DNA of 64,000 bases, from the NCBI GenBank assembly GCA_907165135.1, contig OU015568.1, positions 2,922,501 to 2,986,500 of the forward strand, written 5' to 3'. A program made the translations under genes and the position numbers. A model generated the notes under the pieces. That model was given only the letters and a program-made list of their open reading frames with translations. It was not told the origin of the DNA and ran no database searches. Shown here piece by piece: positions 54,717 through 64,000 of the stretch. This DNA is from Oikopleura dioica. Its lineage: Eukaryota; Chordata; Appendicularia; Copelata; Oikopleuridae. Each line of letters starts with the position of its first letter. The stretch's first letter is position 1.

Positions 54717-55020
54717 CATAATTGTAATCGCTTTATTTACAAGTCGTCGCCGCCTTCTGAATCTCATTTCCTTTGGAAACCTTCCAACCGGTTTCTTTGT
54801 ATAAAAACCAAGTGTTGAAAGATTATCGGAAGCGTCATCTCCAGCCGAGAAAGACGCTTCCGATTGGCCTGCAATCAAATCGGCATTTTCATAGAGGCCG
54901 TTTTGTTTGTAAACTGATTCGAAAGCAATTCAGAGCGTCCCGTTTGTTTTGTCAGTTGAAGCCGACTGTTTACTTTCGACTTCTAAACATGAAACATCTT
55001 CGCGGAAACATCTGATCGAT
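54717..55020 (-). pseudogene. Coding-like segment with an in-frame TGA
   Basis: The minus strand has a frame with strong protein character, entered at an acceptor near 55011 (atcgatcag). It reads CFREDVSCLEVESKQSASTD and KTNGTL, then TGA, then in the same frame ESVYKQNGLYENADLIAGQS and GDDASDNLSTLG. A GT donor follows, or the frame continues to a stop near 54716 with AATAAA just before it. The tyrosine motif YENAD suggests a cytoplasmic signalling tail. Either this is a decaying exon or the TGA lies in a very short non-canonical intron. Confidence 0.4.
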
Positions 55021-56372
55021 TTTTAAACAGCACTTGATCATTATTTTGATCAAGACTTTTTCTTAGATAATTTTTAATTGAAAGAAAAACGATGGAAAAG
55101 CCAAGATTTTGAACAAAATTTTTACAAATGTATCTTTAAAAAGGCGAACAAAAGAATCTTAAAGAAAAATAAGAAAGTGACTCACTTATTTTTCATGAAA
55201 AATTTTATTTTTATCATAATAAGAGATTGTTTCCCATTAAAACGAAATTTTTGGCAAAAGTCTTTTAAAAATACGAAATTTAAAAGAAGCGTTTGACAGA
55301 AAATTGATCAGGCGCCGATTTTGGGTTAAAATAATTGTCTGAATTGCATAATCTACAACAGGCTCCGCTAATTCTCTCCCTCTTTCCCCTTGTTACCACA
55401 AATCTCTGCCTCAAACACCATTACTAGCTCCGAGCGAAAAAGTCATCCTGTTTCTGCGTTTCCGGGACCGTGACATTCGCTTCAAAAGAGATCCGCGCCG
55501 CGAATATTTCAATTTTGCCTTTCGACCAAAAGGACCTTTTGTTTTTCACGAAGCATTCTTCCCGCAGAGAGTTGTGGTTTGAAACCATCGGAACATGGCA
55601 TTTTGATTTTGACGCGCAGGGTGGGGGACCTGATTCATTCGAATTTTGGAATGATGGGAACCAATCAAAAGGCATTTACTTGAGGGCCTCGCTTTAATTG
55701 TTGTTAAATCGTGCCTCATTTGCCCCTGAACGTGACAATGTAAAGATGACTCATTTGCAATGTAACGTCGTCATTTAAGACATTTAAAGAAAACAGGGAT
55801 ACGCTTAATCAAAAGTTAAGGGAGCAACTGGTACAGGCCATGAAAACCATTTATTTCTACACAGTCAGCCTTTTTCCCCGAAATTAATTCTTCCTTCACC
55901 GTGGACTCCTCTTAGAGAGAGTGGGAGTATTTTTCACAAAGTGTCCGGGCACTCACGTAACTATTCGGCAATAATTTCGTTTTATTTAATTTTCATTCTT
56001 TCCGCGAAAACGCCAGACCATCTCTTTTCTGGACGAATTCTAAATTGAAACGAAAAGAATTCCGGTTTTTCCTCACGTTGAAAAATCGAGCCCTTCAGAG
56101 GTGAGAAAAATTGGCAAAATTCGGTAAACGTGAAAATTGAATTTCACTGCTCTGACCGACGCGAATTTTATGAAGACAGGTGGCGTGAAGAATAGAACTT
56201 GTTTTCTGTTGAATTAATTGGGTTTTGACTTGACATCATTTTTTATGCGAGAAGTACTTTTTAAAACCTCAAAAAGATTTCAAAATCCCTCTTTCTTTCG
56301 AGTCAAAAATAAGAGCTTTTAGGGCAAATTTGTGTTTTCTAGCAACACCCTTATTTTGCTACAAGAAATACA

Positions 56373-57056
56373 GTGGGTATGGTCAAATTAGCAGGTAGTT
56401 TTTTGGCAGCTTTCGACAAAATATGCTAAATTGACCATTTTCTCAAAAATATTCCGAATTTCGAGAACATAATTTTCAAATCATCAAATTGGGCACTACT
56501 GTCTCGTCCTATCTTAATTGTATTCTATCATTATTGTATTCTTGCTTTTTTCAAAGATATCTGGGGTCGGCAACTTGCCACGGAATGTTGTGGCAAGTCA
56601 AGGCAAGACAAGTAACTTGCCATGGCTAGTTATAGAAATGGCTAGTTCTTGCAAGAAAATTTCAAGAAACTTGCTAGATACTAACGCGAGCGCAGTTGGG
56701 TCTTTGAGTACTTTTTCAACATCTGACCGACTGTCTTGTCCCGTATTCTCTCTGAAAACGACTTCTTTTCTGTTAGAAAATGATTTTTGAGCATGAACTC
56801 TTCTTAAAGATCAAGGGAAAAGACCTAGCCATTAACTTGCCATCAGCTTGCCAGGATAATTCCTTTGGCAAGACAAGGCAAGGCAAGTACTTGCCATTAC
56901 ATTATAAAAACTTGCCATTTTACTTGTCATTAGCAAGTTGGCAAGTTGCCGACCCGAGAAAAATATGGGCCAATATACGTTTTTCGGGCAAATAACGATT
57001 TTAAAAATTTTTTCAATTTTGAGCAAAATCTGCTAATTTGACCGCTGCTAAATTGA
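56373..57056. mobile_element. Two nested foldback elements
   Basis: The outer element has ends sharing GGTCAAATTAGCAG in inverted orientation (about 56384 and 57031); its end word TTTGACCGCTGCTAAATTGA also occurs near 29562. Inside it, GGGGTCGGCAACTTGCCA at about 56563 and its complement GGCAAGTTGCCGACCC ending at 56955 bound a second element packed with GGCAAG words. The inner element presumably inserted into the outer one. Confidence 0.75.
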
Positions 57057-58200
57057 GATTTACGCTGACAAATTCAAAATATCTCAAAAAGTTAATAGAT
57101 CATGTAAAAATTTCGATAAAACTAAAATTCGCTAATGTAAACTTTGCTCATTTTTTGAAAAATTATGGTCTTCGCTTTTTATAATCTTTCTTATGATATA
57201 TGATCATCAAAGCTTTTCCTGTCAATCTCTTTGTCTTGACACTCTTATTTATCAAAAAATTAGCCCCTGGCGGCTTTGTTTTAATAAAAACGTTTTACAG
57301 TACTTCTGTGTATCTTAACCCAGCCTCGAATCGCTGACCAAAAATGCCTAGTACATAAGAGGATCCAAGTAATCTCCCCTCCAGAGCATCACTTGAGTTG
57401 AGCCGCGATTTATAAAGATTTCACTACAGCGAAATTTTTTGATGAGCGGTTTTGGCCTGTATATTTGGATCAAGCCTGCTTCAGTCACTTTACTATGACA
57501 AATTTTTGTGGCTTGAAAAGAGAGCATAAGACGATTAAAATGATAATTAACAAAAAGTGAGTTTTGGCTCGAATTCGATGATTCATCCTTTTTTTATGTC
57601 GCATCCATATCCTACTGTCAACAGGCTATTGACACCCTTATTTTTCATTTCATGGAAAATGAACTAATCTTCCTTGAAAGTCAACTTTTTGCCCTTTCTT
57701 TCGAAAGTCCAAATTGAGGAGCGGCGGGTGCTCTTGAATTCTAGAGCTAAAAAACGATAAGCGTTCGCGTAACGACACTCGATACCGCTGAACGATAATG
57801 AAAAATCCGGTCCCCCGCCGCGCCATTTCCCGTGGCTCAAATTTGTAATCTCCAAATTACACTTTGAAAAGAGTCAAATCGCTTTTTCACTTTTTTTTCT
57901 CAAAAATATTAACCCGAGTCAATCTGGGAAGCAAATTTTGGACAGTGTCATTTTAACCTCGCTCGCGCGTTTATGATTTTAATTTGAGCGGGGTCTAACT
58001 TTCGCGCCCCGAGAATATTAAAAAAATTAATGAGAGGAAAAATTGGTCGCAGCGGGAGATTTAGAAAATCACCGAGGTGATCGAAGGGCGTGGACAGGTT
58101 CATTTTTGCAACAGTATAAATTTCGGATAAGAGCTAGAAAATTACCCGAAAAATTTTTCAATTTTTATCAGTGATAAAAACTTGGGCTCGGCAATTTGTG

Positions 58201-58412
58201 TTGAAAACCTGAGTCAGGTATTGAATGATCTAAGATAAAAAGCCGCATAGCGGCTTTCTTAAAATCGAAGCCTCAAAGCGGCTTCGGAAATATTACTTTT
58301 TAATTTTAATTCCAATTATGGCGAAGCCGCTTCGCGGCTCTGTTTTTAAAAGCCGCTACGCGGCTTTTCATTTTCGATCTTTCATACCCTGACTCAGGTT
58401 ATTTACGCCAGC
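58201..58412. repeat. CCTGTGTAG-family foldback with GCCGC hairpins
   Basis: The arms carry AAACCTGAGTCAGGTATTGA and the inverted TCATACCCTGACTCAGGTT. The interior holds four GCCGC/GCGGC hairpins (for example AAGCCGCATAGCGGCTT). It links two repeat types that also occur separately at 15.7, 18.8 and 20.8 kb. Confidence 0.8.
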
Positions 58413-61128
58413 TGCGGAGCAAAGATAAAATACAGTACTATCGCTCTGAATATAAATAGCTTCTTAGTTCATGCGCTTTAATTATCTGCCTTTTAAAAGA
58501 ACTATTGCTTCCGCGAAATTAAAGCAGCAGCCAATTTTCGCACGTGCAGTTGACCAAAAATCACCGCAGAAAGGTGATTGCACGACGTAAAAGGGTTAAG
58601 AAAATGTGATTGCAATCACTGGATTATATAATTTTTACGCGACAATCTTTATTCTACCTTCTCTTTTAAGGGGCCCCCTCCTTAGTTAGAAGCAAAAAAT
58701 GAACGTGAAATCAAAGCCGTTCGCCAAACATCCTCACACGTGGTTACTACAAATCTGAAGCCAAGCCAAAGCCGCTACTTAGGTTAAAACAGGAATAGAG
58801 AGACGAGCGCGAATTAGAGAGCGGTAGTCCAAAGATTTCGAAAACTTATTTATTACAAGCACCACTCCACTTCTAAAGTTAACCCAGGAAAAGAAGGGCG
58901 AACCCGGGAGAACTTCAAATTCGAGTTGTTTCAGGAATTTTTAAGTTATCCCATTTTCCGCATTTAAAAAGTGAAAACACCCCGTTCGGGGTAGCGACAT
59001 GTTTAAAGTCAAATATACCCGGTACTAGCCGGAATTTACTCGCGCGAGAAAATAATATAATCCACTGATTTTGAAAAATAATTCATCTTTTCAAAGTTCA
59101 ATTTTAAGGTCATCAACCTTTATTTCGCCCTTTTCTTTTAGTCGCTTAATTTAAAGTCAATTTCAGAACTTAACTTTTCACTCGAGTAAGTTGAGACTCT
59201 CGACTCGAAAAACCGCTTGCTGCTTCAAGTAAATTTCATATGAAGCTGCAAATAACGCGGCTATTAATATCTTTAAGTATAAAATTCAAGCTTTATTCTC
59301 TATTTTTTAAATTGGTTAACTCGAAAGACACCTTCTTACGTAAATGACTATCAAATTGAGGTTTAGTTTGAACGAAAAATATTTATATCTTTATATTATA
59401 TGTAATCCAATTATTACAGTCCCTCTCATCCCATTTTGCTCACAACTCAGACTCGCTCCTCACGTGTTTTCTATTTTTGCCGAAACAGACCAGCACAAGT
59501 AGAGTCAGACTACGCTCCTCATGACATAAGCAAAAACAGCATAAATAATGGGTTTTTGAACATTGAGATTCAAAAAATCAAAACGCCAATTTTGGCAAAT
59601 TGAAATGGCTTTTTTGAGCAGAGACCAAAATGAATACAGGAATCGTGGTGGCGAAGATGAAAATAAAAAAAAGGCTCATTAAAAGTCAGCGTTTTTTTCG
59701 TGAAAATGATTGTTAAATAATTTCTAAAATTCGCGGAACAGTCGATGCCGAAACTTCGCGGATAAATTAGCATACAGGGAGTGAGGCCGGACAACGCATG
59801 ACATAGTCCAATTAGCAAGTTATTATCGAAGTGTCACGCTCGCCCCGAGTAATTATGGTAACGGAATGTGAGCCCAAGTTCTAAAGGCGCGGCCTTGTAT
59901 ATTTAGATTTGCGTCTGATTTTTGCCTTTTTCTGTCTACTAGCCTGGTTTATTAACTTATTTTCTCGATTTTCGTAGCCTTAAATTTTAGATCGAGTAAA
60001 AAATAAGGGTGTCACTTGGTTATTTCGGCTAAAATAAGGCAAAAAGAAGGATAAAAATGCTGAGTCTCGGCGAATGAATTGGATAATTCGAGCGTTAAAA
60101 ACATGTTAGATGTCTAAAAAACGAGGGTTTTCAACAAACGAGCTGACCAAAAGTTTATCCTCACATCTTTTTCGATCCTTATCGCAACCACAAAACAGAT
60201 ATCATCCGGGCTACGCTAGAAAAGTCACTCTTCTTCGTAGCTTTTTGTGCGACTTTGCTTCCTTTTCTATTTGTATCATTATTTTGCTAAGGGTTTCGCG
60301 CTGCGATTGGCATCGTTTTAGCTGTTGCTTGTCATTTTATTTTATCTTCAAAGTCTCAAAGTACTTTAAAAATCTAAACGAAACCTAAAAAGACAGCTTT
60401 ATGGTCCTGGTTTGCAGTGATGCTCCTAAATATCCTCAATGTTACCGGCGCCTTAAGGTAACCCTCTTTATCTTCTTTGCTCAACCAATCCCTTTTTTCT
60501 AAATGAATTAAAAAACAGGCTCTCCCCATTTCAAACTACCCTCTAACCATCTAAATGAAAATTTCATTATTTAATTCTGTCGTCATTTTAACTGGATTTT
60601 TAAAATCCAAGTCCGAACACGTGGTGCGGCGAATTTTTCTTTTTCATAAGCCTGTGCCACTCAAAAATCAGGTCAAAATGACAGTCGAGATTAAAATGAA
60701 TTAAGGACCCACGAATCATGAAAAATGACGATTTTAGGTTGTGGAAAGTGGTGTTTATACATGGAGATATTTACGATGAGTGACGATGCGGAAAAATTTC
60801 AAAAAACGAAGAGATGAAAATCTACGAAGAATTTTTTGCTTGGAGAAAGATATTTTTGAAGAAATTTTTTCTGCTCTTATTTCTTCCGTTTTAAGGGTAT
60901 ATAAAGCGTATTCTGAGCTTTTGTTGATTTATCTTTGTGCTTATATTTTGGTGATTGGTTCAAGGTTCTTTTCGGATAATAAAATAAGGGTGTCACGAAG
61001 CTTTTAATTAAAAAGTTCGGTAGAACAAAATGATCGTTTACCCTTGATATACCCTTAAAAACAGTCCTTTTTTATCTCTTGTCAGAGAATAAGGGTATCA
61101 CTCAAGTGTTGAATCGAACGCTACACCC

Positions 61129-61430
61129 TTAAAACCACCCTCTTTTCTTCAATAAAATGATTACGTGTGCTACTTCAAATCGATCATTTTTACTTCCAGC
61201 TGATTTATTTTTCGGCACGTTCTCGTTATATCGAATTAAGAAGCCAGCTGAGCGATAAATCACACATTCGAGGATGATAGATACGAGGCAAGAAAGCGCG
61301 CTGTTTAACATGAACAACAATTGTTTTTTGGTTGTCGATTTTAGGAAGAATAAGATGAAGGGCCAGTTTAGCAGCCAGATTTGAAGTTTCGTGGAATCAT
61401 GTTTTTTGGCAAAAAGGAATCAAAAAAGAA
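61129..61430 (-). CDS. Candidate membrane-protein exon
   Basis: A minus-strand frame of about 95 codons ends at a TAA near 61129. It reads KLQIWLLNWPFILFFLKSTT, then QLLFMLNSALSCLVSIILEC, then a polar tail with RYNENVPKNKSAGSKNDRF. Two hydrophobic segments and a hydrophilic tail suggest the 3' exon of a multi-pass protein. It lies 1.7 kb downstream of the claudin on the same strand. No start or family is identified. Confidence 0.35.
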
Positions 61431-63124
61431 ATTGATAAGAAGTTAAGGGGGTCGTCCATTTAAAAATCGATTTATAAAAGGGACTCCATTAATAAACAGG
61501 AAACTCCTTCTTTATTTCAGAATTAAGGGTATCACGTCACTAACTCTCTTTTCCCTGATCTAGAGATAATCTTATTTTTATCAAATTGACATACTTAAAA
61601 TTAAGGGTAAATTTATGTATTTTGTTGAATAGGCATTCTTATTCAGAATTTGCTTATCGATTTAAAAATTGGCTAATCACGTGAAATCCGGTCCCACGTC
61701 AACGTGAAAAGGGCAAAAATGTTCCTTGAGCATTTTTTCGCTGCCCTTCAGGCTCACGAATTGTTTATTTAGGGAGTGGTAACCCTGAGATGGTTTCAAC
61801 CATCAAGGGGTCGCGCGTTTTTATATCCACGGATCAGCAAGGTCGATTATTGTTTAGACTTGCACGTTGTTAACCGCATGTTCACTTTCTTTGGCAATTT
61901 TCTAGGGCACGATTTGAACTGATTAATGATTAACTCATGGTCGACGGATTAAGAAATGATCACCAAAGAAAAGTATCGTGAATTTAAGTTGACGCCCTTA
62001 AATGATGGTTAATCGTCGAAATTATCTATTTTTTGAAATAATAAGGGTAAACCCTTAAGAAAATGACACAAAATTCGGGTCAAAGAATCAGTCTTTTATT
62101 GCTTATCTTTCATTTTGAAATAAATCCATCGACACAGCTAACAAGGCCACGTGATGTGAGCTAATAAACGTTTTGATTTTACCCTTTTCGATCCGACTTC
62201 CGCATTTGGGAACGCGGCGATCCCCCGTTTTGATTTATTTTGCGGGCGGCTCATGAGCGGCGCTATTTTTATAAGTGGCCTAGGTTTAACTTTACTCATG
62301 ATTGCTGATAAGAAGAAATCGAATTAGTTTTACGTGAAATTGCAGAAGTCACGAAAATAGATGGTTTAATCGGCAAAATTGGTCCTTGTTTCAAAAATTA
62401 TATTTTGGGTATTATAATTATTATTTGGCTAATTATAATGCAAAAATAAGTCAAAATTTGGTCAAAAATTTGAATGATCAGTTCGAACACAAATTTCCTT
62501 CAAGGCAAAAAAAATTTTTTCAAGGATATTTATGGCTAAAATATTATTAAAATAAATAATTTTTAATTTTTTTTTTTAAATCAAAATTTTTATGTTCCTA
62601 TTTATTAATTTGTCAACAAAAATAAAACCAACCCTGACTCAAAATTTATTTACTTTTTGTCTTCTATCGAATCTCTTTTTTATATTTTCTTCTTCAAATC
62701 TCAAAAAAGTGATTGAAATTCCGTTGGGTTAATTGTCAATCAAAAATTAATCCCCGGATTAGCAATCAAAAAACAAAGATTTTTGTTGATAGAAGGAGCA
62801 ATTTCCAAATTTGTTCCATATTGGCGAAAAGCGGCGGCGCGCAGAGCGACTCGCGAGCGCCATCTGAGCCGCGCGGAGTTGCGGAAAACGGGGAGCGCTA
62901 TTGTGGGAAAATATTCGAGGAATCGAGATCTAAAAAAGAAACGTCTAAAATTACGGCATAAATATAATTTGATAAAAATAGAACTTGGACATATTTTTAT
63001 TGACAATCTTGGGAGCAATTTTTTTTATTAAAAAATGTCAAAATTCTTTCAGTACATGTAGGCTTCCATTTCTTTGTTTTTCCTAAAATTTAAAAAATAG
63101 ATTCTCGTCTAAATTATCATAAAC
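61431..63124. other. Spacer downstream of the claudin gene
   Basis: Motif copies occur at 61527 (AAGGGTATCAC), 61990 and 62041. A GC-rich patch at 62815-62900 is open in more than one frame on both strands and is hemmed by very AT-rich DNA; its nature is unknown. No gene is supported. Confidence 0.4.
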
Positions 63125-63991
63125 TTACATTAGCGCCCTGAGTTTTTCCTCATAAGCTTTTTCTTGATCCTGATGTTCCGCTACGCTCAATTTTCTTTCA
63201 TTCACAAATCCACGGAAGAAATAAATCACCACTCCCAGGCAATATTCTAAAACCATCATTCTTTTCCTCCAACGCTAACTTTACCTAAGAAAGAAACGCA
63301 GAAGGAAGCATAACAACAGCCACCAAGCTCGTAACGAATTGAATCTACGTCTATATTTGCTTTGCCAGAAAAGATTGATCCCATCGAAGATTGAACCAAC
63401 TCCGAGGCATGATAGTTTTGAGCAAGGGAGGCAGAATACATAGCTTTTTCAGAGTTTTGATCGATGTTTTTTCGTGAAAAACGCTTGAAAACAACAATAA
63501 TAAACTCCTTCCTCCAACAACTAATAACATAGATGCACCCAAAAGCATCCAAACCGCAGCTGCTTTCATAATAGTCACCTTAATTTTTGGTTTCGTTAAA
63601 AACGTCTTTGTGCATTCCATCCCAAACAGCATCAGAATCAAGCTGATCGCACCGCAAAAAATAGAGAGAATCGCGAAGGATCGTAAAATGAGCTGAATGG
63701 CGGAAAGAGAGAAAACGGGTCGAAGGAAGTTGTCGCATTGGAATTGCCCTTGATTGCTGATTAATTGGGGACTGATTACTAATCAGTGATTAGGCATTGT
63801 TTTACCTGGCATGTATTGTAAACACTGGACGAAAATGCCTTTGAATAGAAAGACGGCACCAAGAACTGGGGAGGAAACGGCAGAGTTCATCAGCGCCCAA
63901 AGCGGCCAGATGATTATTATCACTAGAATTCACTATCCACCTCATCATAATGAGTAATACTTACAATGCGCTGTCCAAATAAAGACCGACC
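63125..63991 (-). CDS. Claudin-family tight-junction protein, 5' partial
   Basis: Claudins are four-pass proteins that seal epithelial junctions. Visible minus-strand exons are 63965-63991, 63806-63922, 63519-63748, 63285-63483 and 63125-63246, and further 5' coding sequence should lie outside the window. The first extracellular loop end reads FKGIFVQCLQ, matching the claudin GLW-x2-C motif, and is followed by the second cysteine in GQFQCDNF. Next come SAIQLILRSFAILSIFCGAI (second helix), LMLFGMECTKTF, AAAVWMLLGASMLL (third helix), a second loop ending IRYELGGCCYAS where claudins carry RYELG, and a final helix EYCLGVVIYFF with a short charged tail. Two introns are only 35-38 bp. The second loop is longer than usual for the family. 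Confidence 0.82.
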
Positions 63992-64000
63992 CTGTAAAGA

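Larger units (their letters stand above)
55021..61128. other. 6 kb repeat-rich stretch with a few candidate ORFs
   Basis: No complete gene is readable. It contains nested elements at 56373-57056, a CCTGTGTAG-family foldback at 58201-58412, and motif copies near 56345, 57628, 60003, 60894, 60983, 61050, 61088 and 61120. A frame at 55470-55697 ends WHFDFDAQGGGPDSFEFWND and could be an exon. A frame at 60110-60388 begins MSKKRGFSTNELTKSLSSHL and holds one hydrophobic helix. Neither has clear splice or family support. Confidence 0.4.

Noticed and set aside
59424-59460. Resemblance to a trans-spliced leader
   Set aside because: TCTCATCCCATTTTGCTC is only a partial match to the leader I recall for Oikopleura, and no donor or snRNA-like structure follows.

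Overview
The window is animal nuclear DNA. It holds spliced genes of metazoan families: Shroom, a HUNK-type kinase, a claudin, a CTR copper transporter, an EGF-like membrane protein, a transmembrane fibrinogen-domain protein, a carbohydrate sulfotransferase, molybdenum cofactor sulfurase and adenosine kinase. Most introns are about 38-60 bp, and several junctions seem to use GA-AG, GC-AG or other non-GT donors. Tiny introns together with non-canonical donors suggest an appendicularian (larvacean) tunicate of the Oikopleura type. This is an inference from style; I cannot name the species. The 27 kb repeat-rich part is looser than the published compact Oikopleura dioica genome, so a larger-genome relative is possible.

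Layout. At 1-10.2 kb on the + strand are molybdenum cofactor sulfurase (5' end outside the window), a Golgi-type sulfotransferase, an unidentified type II membrane protein interrupted by a near-perfect 222-bp inverted duplication, and a large type II membrane protein ending in a fibrinogen-related domain. At 10.6-11.5 kb is a transposon-like element with terminal inverted repeats and a 12-bp flanking direct repeat. At 11.8-19.9 kb, minus strand, is Shroom, rebuilt from 12 exons ending in the ASD2 domain; no PDZ domain is visible. At 23.1-25.1 kb, minus strand, are a two-pass membrane protein and a CTR-type copper transporter. At 26.2-28.0 kb, + strand, are a small two-pass protein and an EGF-like membrane protein. 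At 30.8-35.7 kb, minus strand, is a HUNK-like kinase. At 63.1-64.0 kb, minus strand, is a claudin running off the end.

The 35.7-63 kb stretch looks like a gene desert because no long reading frame stands out. It is not empty: an adenosine kinase can be assembled at 47.1-51.6 kb from 12 short exons, some apparently with non-canonical introns. The rest is AT-rich DNA filled with foldback elements and with a short motif (AAGGGTGTCAC and close variants) that recurs about thirty times between 34.5 and 62.1 kb.

The genes do not form an operon-like set and their functions are unrelated, although Shroom, claudin, the EGF-like protein and the fibrinogen-domain protein would all act at epithelial surfaces. 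Exon limits come from reading frame, splice consensus and family resemblance only. In the multi-exon models described as frame-checked, the summed exon lengths are a multiple of three, which supports them.
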